Below, in pieces: positions 19,389 to 28,487 of a stretch of 64,000 nt of DNA (the first letter of the stretch is position 1; each line of letters starts with the position of its first letter). The notes under the pieces were generated by a model, which was given only the letters and a program-made list of their open reading frames with translations, was not told where the DNA came from and ran no database searches. This DNA is from Ligilactobacillus aviarius (GTDB taxonomy: Bacteria > Bacillota > Bacilli > Lactobacillales > Lactobacillaceae). The position numbers and the translations under genes were made by a program. Location: the NCBI RefSeq assembly GCF_001654615.1, contig NZ_LWUD01000016.1, positions 62,001 through 126,000 on the forward strand, given 5' to 3'.

Positions 19389-20045
19389 ATGACAAACAAC
19401 GAAAAGAAACATCGTCCGGTAATTATTGGCGTTACAGGGGGTTCAGGAAGCGGCAAGACAACCGTTTCAAATGCGATCCTTGAACAACTTCATGGCCACT
19501 CACTTGCAATGATCCAAGAAGATGCATACTACAAGAGTCAGGACGACGTTCCATTTGACGAACGGACGAAGGTCAACTACGACCACCCGAATTCATTGGA
19601 TACGGACCTTTTGGTTGAACAACTGCATGACCTGCTTGAATGGAAAGCAATTGATATTCCGGTTTATGATTATGCAAGTCACAACCGAAGCAAGGAAGTT
19701 ATCCACCAAGAACCAAAAGAAGTTATTTTGGTTGAAGGAATCTTGGTATTAAACGATCCCCGGCTTCGTGATTTAATGGATATTAAGATCTTCGTTGATA
19801 CCGATGATGATATTCGAATCATTCGGCGGATCCAACGGGATATTGAAGAACGGGGACGTTCACTACAATCTGTAATTGACCAGTATTTAGCAACAGTTAA
19901 ACCAATGTATCACCAATTTATCGAACCAACGAAACGGTATGCTGACATTATCGTTCCTGAAGGTGGCCAAAACCAGGTCGCAATTGATTTGTTGGTAACA
20001 AAGATTCGTGATATTATTCAAAAGAACAATTTAAGTGCTGAATAA
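19389..20045 (+). CDS. udk: Uridine kinase
   Basis: Phosphorylates uridine and cytidine in pyrimidine salvage. The P-loop is [12 protein letters not shown]. The substrate-side signature runs through [13 protein letters not shown] and [30 protein letters not shown] and [11 protein letters not shown] complete the family pattern. The ATG at 19389 is eight bases from GAGG and gives 218 residues; a TTG at 19383 is too close to that site. It lies in a row with mltG and greA. Confidence 0.96.
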   Translation: MTNNEKKHRPVIIGVTGGSGSGKTTVSNAILEQLHGHSLAMIQEDAYYKSQDDVPFDERTKVNYDHPNSLDTDLLVEQLHDLLEWKAIDIPVYDYASHNRSKEVIHQEPKEVILVEGILVLNDPRLRDLMDIKIFVDTDDDIRIIRRIQRDIEERGRSLQSVIDQYLATVKPMYHQFIEPTKRYADIIVPEGGQNQVAIDLLVTKIRDIIQKNNLSAE

Positions 20046-20059
20046 GAGGAGGATTTTAA

Positions 20060-20533
20060 ATGGCTGAAGAAAAAACATTTCCAATGACATTGGAAGGTAA
20101 GAAAAAACTTGAAGAAGAACTTGAAGATTTAAAGACCAATAAACGGGCAGAAGTTATCAAGCGGATCAAGATTGCCCGTTCATTCGGTGACTTATCTGAA
20201 AACTCAGAATATGAATCAGCGAAGGATGAACAATCATTTGTTGAAGGTCGAATCAAGGAAATTGACAACATGTTGAACCATGCTGAAATTATCGACAACG
20301 AAAATGTTGATGCTGATGAAGTTTCAGTTGGAAAATCAGTTACATTCCAAGAAGAAGACGATGATCCCGAAACATACCAAATCGTTGGGGCTGCAGAAGC
20401 TGATCCATTAAACGGTAAGATTTCAAACGAATCACCAATTGCGAAGGGCTTAGTTGGCCACAAGAAGGGTGAAAAGGTAACCGTTACAACTCCTGGTGGT
20501 GAAATGACGGTTACAATTATTGATGTGCAATAA
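20060..20533 (+). CDS. greA: Transcription elongation factor GreA
   Basis: Rescues backtracked RNA polymerase by stimulating transcript cleavage. 157 residues, the standard length. The N-terminal coiled coil has acidic residues at its tip ([15 protein letters not shown]), and the C-terminal FKBP-like domain includes [27 protein letters not shown] precedes the ATG. The stop codon is immediately followed by repeat copy C. Confidence 0.97.
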   Translation: MAEEKTFPMTLEGKKKLEEELEDLKTNKRAEVIKRIKIARSFGDLSENSEYESAKDEQSFVEGRIKEIDNMLNHAEIIDNENVDADEVSVGKSVTFQEEDDDPETYQIVGAAEADPLNGKISNESPIAKGLVGHKKGEKVTVTTPGGEMTVTIIDVQ

Positions 20534-20713
20534 GGAAGGTGTGACAAAACGTTAAAAACGAGCGTGGTGGAAGCAGAAAAGCGAACGAATCGCGAAGCAT
20601 AGATTCGGAGTTTTTCGAATTAGCTTCGCGTCACCACACAGCTCGTTTGTTTTGGAACCCGATTATGCGGATATAGCAAAAAGGTTGTGATTTGATCACA
20701 ACCTTATTTTTTT
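20534..20713 (+). repeat. Structured intergenic repeat element, copy C
   Basis: Starts directly after the greA stop with GGAAGGTGTGACAAAACG. It differs from copies A, B and D by a short insertion in the right arm (TTCGCGTCACCACACAGCTCG), shared with copy E, so C and E form a subtype. It ends in the hairpin AGGTTGTGAT...ATCACAACCT with a T-run and probably serves as the greA terminator. Confidence 0.9.
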
Positions 20714-20751
20714 ATGAAGTTTTAGTTGAAAGAGGGGCGTTGTTGATTTAC

Positions 20752-20784
20752 AAAAAAGAGGATGAACAAAATTTGTTCATCCTC
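20752..20784 (-). terminator. Rho-independent terminator of the apf-like gene
   Basis: On the minus strand, GAGGATGAACAAA pairs with TTTGTTCATCCTC (20758-20784), followed by six T. Confidence 0.9.
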
Positions 20785-20811
20785 AAATTATTTACGTTGA
20801 CTAAATTTATT

Positions 20812-21936
20812 TTAGTACCAACCGAATTGTTCCCAGTGCTTTTGAGCGTTTACCCAGTTACCGTAACGACTTGCAACGTATTGGTTTGCAACCCGATCTT
20901 GGTTAGCTTGTGAGTAGTCACCGTGTAAGTAACTTGCGCTTAATTGGTAAGCACCGACGTATTGACCGTTACGAGCATTGTAGTTACCGCCTGATTCACG
21001 AGCAACGATCCATGCTTTAGCAGCAGCTTCTGAAGAGTTGCTGTTGTTGTTATTATTATTGTTGTTTGATTGTTGGTTGTTATTAGCAGCTTGTTGTTGT
21101 GTATTTTGTTGAGCAACTTGTTGCTTTTGTTGTTGCTGTTGAGCTTGTGCTTGTTGTGCGGCCCGTTGTTGAGCAGCCTTAGCATTTGCAGCGGCTTGAG
21201 CAGCGGCAGCTTCCTTAGCTTCTTGAGCTTTCTTGGCAGCAGCTTGTTCTTCAGCTTGCTTTTGAGCAGCAGCTTGTTGTGCTTGTTGAGCAGCTTTTTC
21301 TTGTTGTTCCTTAGCAGCTTGAGCAGCAGCGGCTTGTTGTTGAGCTTCTTCTTGAGCTTTCTTAGCAGCAGCTTGTTCTTCAGCTTGCTTTTGGGCAGCG
21401 GCTTGAGCTTGTGCAGCTTGTTCTGCCTTTTCTTGTTGTTCCTTAGCAGCTTGAGCAGCGGCAGCTTCTTGTTGTGCCTTTTGAGCAGCAGCTTGTTGTG
21501 CGGCTTGTTCTTCAGCTTGCTTTTGAGCGGCAGCGGCTTGGGCAGCTTGTTGGGCTTGCAATGCAGCTTGAGCTTGTGCAGCCTTTTGTTGAGCAGCTAA
21601 TTGAGCTTGACGTTGAGCTGCTTGTTGTTGAGCAATTACAGCTTGTTGTGCGGCTTGTTCTTGTTGAACTTGAGCTGCATTAGCTTGTGGTTGTTGAACT
21701 TGTTGTTGAGTATTATCGTTTGTTGGAATGTTTAATTGTTCACCAACAGTGATAAAGTTTACGTTCTTTAAATTGTTTGCTTTTTGAATTGCTTCAACTG
21801 TTGTGTTGAACTTTTGAGCAAGTTCTGAAACAGTCTCCCCTGCTTTAACTGATACTGTATCAGCATTAGCGGCTGTTCCTGCTGCAGCGATTCCTGAGAG
21901 GGCAGCAGCTGATACTAAAACTTTGTTTAACTTCAT
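20812..21936 (-). CDS. apf: Apf-like surface protein: LysM domain, Q/A-rich linker, lysozyme-like C-terminal domain
   Basis: Extracellular cell-wall-binding protein of the aggregation-promoting-factor group. The 374 residues run: signal peptide (about 1-25, ending near ANAD), one LysM (about 27-70: VKAGETVSELAQKFNTTVEAI ... ITVGEQLNIP), a low-complexity Gln/Ala/Lys/Glu linker with repeats such as QKQAEEQAA and AAKEQQEKA (about 75-260), an Asn/Ser stretch, and the C-terminal domain AWIVARESGGNYNARNGQY ... HWEQFGWY. That last domain is a lysozyme-like fold with the catalytic Glu in ARESGG, implying peptidoglycan hydrolase or transglycosylase activity. It is monocistronic with its own terminator. 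The linker probably varies in length between strains. Confidence 0.9.
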   Translation of the reverse strand: MKLNKVLVSAAALSGIAAAGTAANADTVSVKAGETVSELAQKFNTTVEAIQKANNLKNVNFITVGEQLNIPTNDNTQQQVQQPQANAAQVQQEQAAQQAVIAQQQAAQRQAQLAAQQKAAQAQAALQAQQAAQAAAAQKQAEEQAAQQAAAQKAQQEAAAAQAAKEQQEKAEQAAQAQAAAQKQAEEQAAAKKAQEEAQQQAAAAQAAKEQQEKAAQQAQQAAAQKQAEEQAAAKKAQEAKEAAAAQAAANAKAAQQRAAQQAQAQQQQQKQQVAQQNTQQQAANNNQQSNNNNNNNNSNSSEAAAKAWIVARESGGNYNARNGQYVGAYQLSASYLHGDYSQANQDRVANQYVASRYGNWVNAQKHWEQFGWY

Positions 21937-22051
21937 GTAGAAAATTCACTCCTAAAAGATTTTGTAATCTATCTATATCTATCCTTTAGTTCAAATCTAT
22001 TGAACCATCGTCTAAAAGTATAACGAACCAACATAACAATCAGGTAGCAAT

Positions 22052-22092
22052 AATGTTACTTTTTGATATTTTTTTGTAACATTTGTAACATT
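22052..22092. promoter_or_regulatory. GTAACATT inverted/direct repeat cluster upstream of apf
   Basis: AATGTTAC (22052-22059) is inverted relative to GTAACATT (22085-22092), and a further GTAACA lies at 22076-22081. The cluster lies between the divergent apf-like gene and the thioredoxin-like gene, so it could be an operator for either. No known regulator assigned. Confidence 0.35.
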
Positions 22093-22158
22093 AAGGTATA
22101 AGAACCATCTGATTTAATAAGATATAATAATTAATAGAATGATATGGAGGCGAATCTA

Positions 22159-22647
22159 ATGGATAAGAAGAACAGTTTGAAACTCTTGCTTGGTATCTCA
22201 GGATTAACAACGGTTGCCGCCATTGGTTGGGAACATTATCGAAATCATCATAACTTAGACAATCATTTATCATTTGCTGAAAAGAATATCATCTTTTGGC
22301 AACGGAAAGTGTATGATCAGAAAATCAAATTCTTTATTCGGCTAAAAGCCCACAATTGGAATGAATTGTTACGGAATCGCGATCACTTTTTTGTTTACAT
22401 TGGAACCCGGAATAATCCGCAATGTTTAAGTTTTGCACCGCGGTTGAGTTATGCTGCGCAACAAGCCGGTACAAATGTGTATTATTTAGATACAACGAAG
22501 GAAGCAACGAATCCGATTTTGCGGCACTTGCTTGAAGATTTGCAGGTTAAAAATCCGCCGGCATTATTATGTATTGATCATGGACGAATTATTCGGTATG
22601 ACTTTGACGAAAAGATTTCAGATTTCATTAATGCTCATCAAAATTAA
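22159..22647 (+). CDS. Membrane-anchored thioredoxin-like protein
   Basis: 162 residues from the ATG at 22159, which follows GGAGG; the ATG at 22144 overlaps that site. It has an N-terminal hydrophobic anchor (LLLGISGLTTVAAIGW), a charged helix, then a thioredoxin-like region: DHFFVYIGTRNNPQCLSFAP, TNVYYLDTT, NPPALLCIDHGRII. The usual CxxC is reduced to a single Cys (NPQC), so disulfide-exchange activity is uncertain; similar proteins occur as bacteriocin-accessory-like thioredoxin folds in lactobacilli. Confidence 0.7.
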   Translation: MDKKNSLKLLLGISGLTTVAAIGWEHYRNHHNLDNHLSFAEKNIIFWQRKVYDQKIKFFIRLKAHNWNELLRNRDHFFVYIGTRNNPQCLSFAPRLSYAAQQAGTNVYYLDTTKEATNPILRHLLEDLQVKNPPALLCIDHGRIIRYDFDEKISDFINAHQN

Positions 22648-22679
22648 AAAGGTTATGGCAACTTGCCATAACCTTTTTT
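22648..22679. terminator. Bidirectional terminator
   Basis: A-run, stem GGTTATGGCAA with TTGCCATAACC, then T-run. It separates convergent genes at 22647 and 22686. Confidence 0.9.
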
Positions 22680-22685
22680 CAGTCA

Positions 22686-23036
22686 CTACATTTTAAAAAC
22701 AAACAGTCCGCTTAAAACTCCGCAAATAATTGCTCCCATCAAAAATCCTAAATCGATCCATGGATTTCCAACTAAATTGAAGAAGTTACGCAGACAGACG
22801 ATTCCTAAAATGACACATGAAATAAGAATTAATAAGTAAATAATTTTAAGCGGGGCGTAGACAACGGTAATGATTACGGCCGCCGCAAATAATAGCGTTC
22901 TTAAATTGTGATACCACACAATGTTACCGAAAAAAACATCGCGATACGATAAATTCCGATCCTTAGGCATCGACTCAAATTTAAACATTGTCAAAAGTAG
23001 CCAAAAAACGTATAAAGCTACACCAACGTATTTCAT
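22686..23036 (-). CDS. Small polytopic membrane protein
   Basis: 116 residues with about four hydrophobic segments (LYVFWLLLTMF, LLFAAAVIITVVY, LLILISCVILGIVCL, FLMGAIICGVLSGLF). It starts at 23036 behind GAGGAGAGAG. Function unknown; the family is not recognised. Confidence 0.65.
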   Translation of the reverse strand: MKYVGVALYVFWLLLTMFKFESMPKDRNLSYRDVFFGNIVWYHNLRTLLFAAAVIITVVYAPLKIIYLLILISCVILGIVCLRNFFNLVGNPWIDLGFLMGAIICGVLSGLFVFKM

Positions 23037-23109
23037 GATGGCTCTCTCCTCATGATTAAAATGAATTGTTATTTCACTTATTCAATAACATCTATTTAAG
23101 AATACCATA

Positions 23110-23141
23110 TAAAAACCGGCTTGCAAGTTCGTCAAGCCGGT
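23110..23141 (-). terminator. Terminator of the nucleoside hydrolase gene region
   Basis: Minus-strand stem ACCGGCTTG with CAAGCCGGT, followed by five T. It lies just past the 23152 stop. Confidence 0.8.
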
Positions 23142-23151
23142 AATTTTTTGA

Positions 23152-24111
23152 TTAATGTTCTTTAAAGAAGGCGGAAAGTTTGGTCATAAACATTTCCAAG
23201 AACCGTGGAACATCGACGTTCACGGCAACTTGAGTGGTTGTTGCCGGTTCATTTAACCGGGTTTCATCACCAATCGTTCGCCCGGCATATGCGCCTTCGG
23301 TATCAACTTTCATGTTTAAGTAAATGGTTTGTAAAAGACTTGGATCAACCGCCGCCGCAACTGCTAACGGATCATGCAATCCGCAACCGTGAAGGTGAGG
23401 ACTGGTGATTTTATAGGCGTTGATATAGTAGTCAACGATGTCAGCGTATTTGGTAGCTGATGTTGTCCCAATTTCACGCCATTCTTGGGTTTCTTTCTTT
23501 GTAAGCAATGTCCGTAGGGTCACGTCAAGACCAACCATTGTCAATGGAAGCTTGCTGCGGAGAACTTTATCAGCAGCTGGTGGATCTTGATTGATGTTGG
23601 CTTCGGTTACCGGATTGACGTTTCCAGGAACGGTCAATGCACCGCCCATTAACGTTACATGACCGATCAAGTCAATGATTTCAGGATCCTTTTCAATTGC
23701 AGCAGCAAGGTTTGTTAACGGACCAGTTGGAACGATCAACAGTTGACCTTGATATTTGTGCGCCGCTTCAATGTAAAAATCAATTCCGTTTTGACTTTCA
23801 ATTTTCCGCTTAGCAGTTGGAACTTCAACTTCACCAATTCCGTTTTTGCCATGGATCGTTTGACTGATCGGCATTACTTCAAAGTGATCAGTGTGTGAAG
23901 AATGGGTTGCACCAATGAAAACTGGGACTTCGGGATGTCCAAGCATTTCTAATAAGTTAAGGGTGTTTTGGGCCGCTTCTTCGGGAACGATATTTCCAAA
24001 AGAAGCAACGACGCCAATTAAATCACATTCGGGAGTGGCGAGGGCATATGCGAGTGCCAAGGCGTCATCAACGCCGGTGTCGAGGTCTAAAATCATTTTG
24101 TACTTAGCCAT
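23152..24111 (-). CDS. Nucleoside hydrolase (inosine/uridine-preferring type)
   Basis: Hydrolyses the N-glycosidic bond of ribonucleosides in salvage. The start at 24111 (MAKYKMILD) has AAGGAGAA upstream; the open frame further upstream to 24207 is not supported. At 319 residues it matches the family. The Ca-binding Asp cluster is in DLDTGVDDALALAYA, and VTLMGGAL and GLHDPLAVAAAVDP carry other family residues. It is monocistronic. Specificity (purine or pyrimidine) cannot be read with confidence. Confidence 0.92.
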   Translation of the reverse strand: MAKYKMILDLDTGVDDALALAYALATPECDLIGVVASFGNIVPEEAAQNTLNLLEMLGHPEVPVFIGATHSSHTDHFEVMPISQTIHGKNGIGEVEVPTAKRKIESQNGIDFYIEAAHKYQGQLLIVPTGPLTNLAAAIEKDPEIIDLIGHVTLMGGALTVPGNVNPVTEANINQDPPAADKVLRSKLPLTMVGLDVTLRTLLTKKETQEWREIGTTSATKYADIVDYYINAYKITSPHLHGCGLHDPLAVAAAVDPSLLQTIYLNMKVDTEGAYAGRTIGDETRLNEPATTTQVAVNVDVPRFLEMFMTKLSAFFKEH

Positions 24112-24312
24112 GAAAAGTTCTCCTTTAGTTTTGATGTTTGATTTTATTTTAGCAGAAGTGAACTGCGATTGGAGAAACTTTTTTCTGCTTTTTTTGGGAC
24201 GGACCAATTATTAAAATGGAAATCGAATTGTTCAGGAAAAGACGAATAATTCCTCTGGAAACGATATCTTCTAAAATTCACTTAAAACGATGAATTTTTT
24301 GCGAATTTTATA

Positions 24313-24369
24313 TTGATTATTCTGGAATAATTGATACAATTTGTTGTAGTTAAATGATTGATAATCATT
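24313..24369 (+). promoter_or_regulatory. Promoter and two palindromes ahead of the ABC importer operon
   Basis: TTGATT (24313-24318), a 16-base spacer and TACAAT (24335-24340). The spacer holds the inverted repeat ATTATTC-TG-GAATAAT (24316-24331). Just past the predicted transcription start lies AATGATT-GAT-AATCATT (24353-24369). Either is a candidate operator. The 305-base gap before the operon holds nothing else I can identify. Confidence 0.55.
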
Positions 24370-24416
24370 ATATTTTGTGGATATTAGCGGATCCGCGTAA
24401 AGGAGAAAATAAAAGA

Positions 24417-25493
24417 ATGATTGAAGTTTCAAACCTCAATAAAACATACGAGAACGGATATGAAGCATTGAAAAATGTTAATTTTTCAGTGGAAAAGGGT
24501 GAATTAGTTTGCTTATTAGGCCCGAGTGGTTGTGGTAAGTCAACGTTGCTTAATATCATCTCTGGTTTGCTTGATGCAACTTCAGGTGATGTGAAGTTTG
24601 AAGGAAAATCAGTTCTTGATGTTGCCCCTGAAAACCGGGACATTGGTTTTGTATTTCAAAATTATGCATTATTCCCGCATATGACAGCTGAAGAAAACGT
24701 AATGTTTCCATTAACTGTTGGTAAAAATAAAAAAACGAAAGCTGAAGCACGTGAAATTGCACAGAAATATATGGAATTGACCCATATTACCGATATTGCG
24801 AAGAAGAAACCGGGACAGTTATCCGGTGGACAGCAACAACGGGTTGCAATTGCACGTGCTCTTGTTCAACAACCGAAAGTTCTCTTAATGGATGAACCGT
24901 TAAGTAACTTGGATGCGCGGTTGCGGCTTCAAATTCGGGAAGAAATTCGGGCATTGGTGAAGGAAGTTGGAATCACAACGATTTTCGTTACTCACGACCA
25001 AGAAGAAGCTCTTTCAATCGGTGATCGGATCATCTTACTTAACAATGGAGTCGTTCAACAAGCAGATAAGGGACAAAACCTTTACCTTGATCCAGCAAAT
25101 CGATTCGTTGCCAACTTTATCGGTAATCCGGTAATTGACCTATTTGATGTTCAATTTGATGGCAACCAATTTAATAATGAACATTTCAACCTGTTAGCTG
25201 AACGCTTAGCCGACAGTAAGTTGAAACAAAAGCTGACCGCCGGGGATTATGTAATTGGAATCCGGCCGGAAAACTTGCAACCGTCAACGGCTGAAATGGC
25301 AGATTTCACAATTAAAGTTGATGATATTGAATTGATCGGTCGTGAACGGATCTTGAAGTTCTACTTTGGCGATAAGCAGTACCGGTCATTAGTTGATATC
25401 GAAGATCAAATCGGAGCGGGCGATGAAGTTAACTTACGGTTTGATATGAAGAAAGCATTTATCTTTAACAAGGACGGAGAGCGGGTATATTAA
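24417..25493 (+). CDS. ABC importer ATP-binding protein (UgpC/PotA type)
   Basis: 358-residue ATPase of a CUT1-like importer. Walker A is GPSGCGKST, the signature is LSGGQQQRVAIARAL, Walker B is VLLMDEPLSNLD, and the H-loop is FVTHDQEEA. A C-terminal OB/TOBE domain (about 240-358) is present, as in sugar, glycerol-3-phosphate and polyamine importers. The ATG at 24417 lies behind AAAGGAG. It is the first gene of a five-gene operon. Confidence 0.93.
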   Translation: MIEVSNLNKTYENGYEALKNVNFSVEKGELVCLLGPSGCGKSTLLNIISGLLDATSGDVKFEGKSVLDVAPENRDIGFVFQNYALFPHMTAEENVMFPLTVGKNKKTKAEAREIAQKYMELTHITDIAKKKPGQLSGGQQQRVAIARALVQQPKVLLMDEPLSNLDARLRLQIREEIRALVKEVGITTIFVTHDQEEALSIGDRIILLNNGVVQQADKGQNLYLDPANRFVANFIGNPVIDLFDVQFDGNQFNNEHFNLLAERLADSKLKQKLTAGDYVIGIRPENLQPSTAEMADFTIKVDDIELIGRERILKFYFGDKQYRSLVDIEDQIGAGDEVNLRFDMKKAFIFNKDGERVY

Positions 25494-25495
25494 AA

Positions 25496-26374
25496 ATGAA
25501 AAATAAACGGCGAAAAAATCAATGGAGCGCATGGTGGTTCCTTGGACCAGCTCTTTTAGGAATTATCCTTTTTAGTGTTTTTCCGATTTTGCGGGCATTG
25601 GTGATGAGTTTTCAATCCGGTTCATTAATTTCAATGCACTGGACAGGGTTGAGCAACTATAAATATGTAATTCAAGATCCATATTTTGCGAAGGCACTTC
25701 AAAATACCGCTTTGTATGCCTTTACGGTTGTTCCGATTGGAATGGTAATTTCAATTGCGATTGCATGGAACTTATTTAACCGGATCAAGCATTCAAAATT
25801 CTTTGAAGCATTATTCTTCATGCCATACGTCACAAGTACGATTGCGATTGGGATCGTCTTCCGTTACATTTTCAACGGGCAGTACGGCTTATTGAACTAC
25901 ATTTTACGGTTCTTCCATTTAGGAACCCCGAACTGGTTAGATAACCCTAGCATGAACATGATCACCGTGATTATCTTTGGGGTTTGGCTCAGCTTAGCAT
26001 TTAACATTGTTATTTTGATGTCAGCTTTACGGGGAATCGATCCGCAACACTACACGATTGCGAAGATGTACGGGGCAAGTGATTCTGAAATGTTTTTCCG
26101 GATCACGTTGCCGCAATTAGTTCCAACTTTAGCATTCTTACTGACCGTAAACTTAATCAATGCGTTCAAGGTTTATACATCGATCTACGCACTGTTTAAC
26201 GGGCAACCGGGAATCGCAGGCAGTGCAATGACGGCCGTTTACTACATCTTCAATAAGTTCCAAGTTGTTGGAACCCCAGGAGTTGCGATGGCCGCAACGG
26301 TCTTATTGTTCTTGGTAATTTTAGTTGTATCATTCCTTCAAAATAAGTTATTGAATAAGGTGGGTCGCAGATGA
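25496..26374 (+). CDS. ABC importer permease (UgpA type)
   Basis: 292-residue inner-membrane permease with six predicted segments. The cytoplasmic EAA loop reads AKMYGASDSEMFFRITLPQLVP, shown here for its EAA-G pattern. It starts 3 bases after the ATPase stop and overlaps the next permease by 4 bases (ATGA). The best overall resemblance by eye is to the glycerol-3-phosphate/sugar permease UgpA, but the substrate is not proven. Confidence 0.9.
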   Translation: MKNKRRKNQWSAWWFLGPALLGIILFSVFPILRALVMSFQSGSLISMHWTGLSNYKYVIQDPYFAKALQNTALYAFTVVPIGMVISIAIAWNLFNRIKHSKFFEALFFMPYVTSTIAIGIVFRYIFNGQYGLLNYILRFFHLGTPNWLDNPSMNMITVIIFGVWLSLAFNIVILMSALRGIDPQHYTIAKMYGASDSEMFFRITLPQLVPTLAFLLTVNLINAFKVYTSIYALFNGQPGIAGSAMTAVYYIFNKFQVVGTPGVAMAATVLLFLVILVVSFLQNKLLNKVGRR

Positions 26375-27189
26375 AAAAGGTTACCGGTATAATTACATGG
26401 ATTTTTATCATTCTTCTAAGCATTATTACGGTTTTCCCGTTTATTTACATGGTGCTTGGCGGATTGATGTCATATGCAGAAACAACAAGTATTCCACCAA
26501 CGATCATTCCGCATCATTTTCACTTTGAAAACTACGTGCAAGTCTTTCATCAAGCACCGTTTTTGAAGTATTTCTGGAATACACTGTTAACATCATCGAT
26601 CGATACGGTCTGTGTATTGATCACTTCATTGTTTGCTGCATTTGCATTAACAAGTTTAGATTTCAAAGGCAAAAAAGCCATTAAGATTTTGATGATTTCA
26701 TTGTTGATGGTTCCTTCAGAAGCAATCATTTTCACGAACTACAATACGATTGCGAAGTGGGGCTTGTTGAACACCTACGTTGGATTGTTCTTACCATTTA
26801 CAACGAGTGTCTTCTATATTTACTACTTGAACAGTTACTTCCAAGGAATTCCGCGCAGCATTTACCAAGCTGCAAAAATCAGCGGCGCAAACAACTGGCA
26901 ATATGTATGGAAGATTTTAGTTCCAATGTCAAAACCGGCATTAACAACGGTGGGATTACTCTCATTCATCGCCGGCTGGAATTCATTCCTCTGGCCATTA
27001 TTGGTAACGAATAACGATAATATGCGGCTGTTGAATAACGGGTTGGCCAACTTCGCTTCTGATGGCGGGGCCCAAACGCAGTTGCAATTGGCAGCAGCCA
27101 CACTAACGGTTATCCCGATTTTGATCATCTACTTCATCTTTAGAAAGCAAATTATTCAGGGGGTTACACGTGATGGCCTTAAAGGATAA
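26371..27189 (+). CDS. ABC importer permease (UgpE type)
   Basis: 272-residue second permease. AAKISGANNWQYVWKILVP is its EAA loop, and PFIYMVLGGLMS and FAAFALTSLDFKGKK fit the MalG/UgpE family. The ATG overlaps the stop of the first permease, and the end overlaps the start of the metallo-hydrolase gene. Confidence 0.9.
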   Translation: MKKVTGIITWIFIILLSIITVFPFIYMVLGGLMSYAETTSIPPTIIPHHFHFENYVQVFHQAPFLKYFWNTLLTSSIDTVCVLITSLFAAFALTSLDFKGKKAIKILMISLLMVPSEAIIFTNYNTIAKWGLLNTYVGLFLPFTTSVFYIYYLNSYFQGIPRSIYQAAKISGANNWQYVWKILVPMSKPALTTVGLLSFIAGWNSFLWPLLVTNNDNMRLLNNGLANFASDGGAQTQLQLAAATLTVIPILIIYFIFRKQIIQGVTRDGLKG

Positions 27190-28459
27190 GCAAACACGCA
27201 TAACTTACCACAAAGGTGTTGATACGATTGGCGGAACGAATATCGAAATTGCATATGGCGATGCGCATATCTTTTTCGACTTGGGAACCGAATATCGACC
27301 GGAACTTGATTTACCGGATGAATCCTACCAAACGCTGATTCAAAATCATTTGATTCCGGAACTGGATGATTTTTATGATGAACATTTGACGGGAGCCCCG
27401 CAGTGGAAGGAAAAGTTTCAACACAGCGCGGCGTTTATCTCGCATTTACATTTAGATCATACTAAGATGGTAAATTTTGTTGATCAGCGTATTCCGGTTT
27501 ACAGCACTCCAGCAACGATCAAGTTATTGAAACGGTTAAACCGGGATGGTGATTTTCTGCTTCCGGCAGCTGGTCATCCAAAAGATTACTTGCGGCCATT
27601 GACTGAATTGCCGGTTCATCATAAGGTGAAAATCGGCGCGATCGAGGTTGAATTTTATCCCGTTGATCATGATGCCGATGGGGCAGTTGCATTCCTGATT
27701 CATACACCGGATGCATTTATCGTTTATACCGGTGATTTACGGCTCCATGGTTATCATCCGGAATGGACGCGGGCGATGATGACGGCGGCTGCAGGATGCG
27801 ATTTGCTGATTAGCGAAGGCGTCGGGGTCAGCTTCCCGCAAGATTTGGATAAGCCGCGCAAGCCATGGAGTGAACAGCTTCTAATTGAAAGGTTGGTTGA
27901 GCTTGTTCAAAATGCAAAGGGACGTCCGACGACCTTTAATACTTATCCGGGCAATATCAGCCGGTTAGAAGCAATTTGTGATGCACAACCGCGGACAGTC
28001 GTTTTGACCGCTGACCGGGCATGGCTGCTTCAACAGATTACGGGACGGAAAGTCAATTATTATTACGCACCGTCCGCCAAGCCGCTTCCAGAACTTGATC
28101 CAAGTTTGGAAGTTGATTACCAAACTCTTTTGGCTGATAAGGATACGTATTTGTGGCAGGTTGAAGATCATTTTGAAAATCTGCAGTCAAATACGTTGTA
28201 CATTCACAGTGATGCGGAACCGCTGGGGGATTTTGACCCGGCATATCAAAAATTCCTTGATATGTTAGCGGCCCATCACGTTGAATTTGTTCGGTTAGCA
28301 TGTTCGGGGCATGCAACGGCAGCCGAACTGGATGAAATTATTGCGGGGATTAAGCCGCAATTGTTGACCCCAATTCATAGTTTTCATCCAGAAAATTTGA
28401 AAAACCCGTTTGGAAGTCGTGTTTTACCGCAAAATGGGCAAACGCTTGTTTTGCATTAA
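27173..28459 (+). CDS. Metallo-beta-lactamase-fold hydrolase, RNase J/beta-CASP-like, in the ABC operon
   Basis: 428 residues. Zinc motif FISHLHLDHTKM (HxHxDH) lies near residue 90; later metal or structural motifs are VDHDADGAV, YTGDLRLHG, SGHATAAELDE and PIHSFHPEN. The order and the SGHA/PIHS pair resemble beta-CASP nucleases and related phosphodiesterases rather than class B beta-lactamases. It starts inside the permease gene (ATG 27173 behind CAGGGGG; GTG 27170 also possible) and precedes the binding-protein gene, so it is firmly part of the importer operon. A role in processing the imported (perhaps phosphodiester) substrate is an inference. Confidence 0.85.
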   Translation: MALKDKQTRITYHKGVDTIGGTNIEIAYGDAHIFFDLGTEYRPELDLPDESYQTLIQNHLIPELDDFYDEHLTGAPQWKEKFQHSAAFISHLHLDHTKMVNFVDQRIPVYSTPATIKLLKRLNRDGDFLLPAAGHPKDYLRPLTELPVHHKVKIGAIEVEFYPVDHDADGAVAFLIHTPDAFIVYTGDLRLHGYHPEWTRAMMTAAAGCDLLISEGVGVSFPQDLDKPRKPWSEQLLIERLVELVQNAKGRPTTFNTYPGNISRLEAICDAQPRTVVLTADRAWLLQQITGRKVNYYYAPSAKPLPELDPSLEVDYQTLLADKDTYLWQVEDHFENLQSNTLYIHSDAEPLGDFDPAYQKFLDMLAAHHVEFVRLACSGHATAAELDEIIAGIKPQLLTPIHSFHPENLKNPFGSRVLPQNGQTLVLH

Positions 28460-28487
28460 ACAAAAAATTTTAAGGAGGAGAGCTTTT

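Noticed and set aside
20056-20547. 163-codon minus-strand frame opposite greA
   Set aside because: Ser-rich shadow of the acidic greA coding sequence.
21070-21600. A 176-codon Leu/Ser-rich open frame on the plus strand
   Set aside because: It is the mirror of the Gln/Ala-rich linker of the apf-like gene; the low-complexity DNA lacks stops on both strands. No ribosome-binding site.
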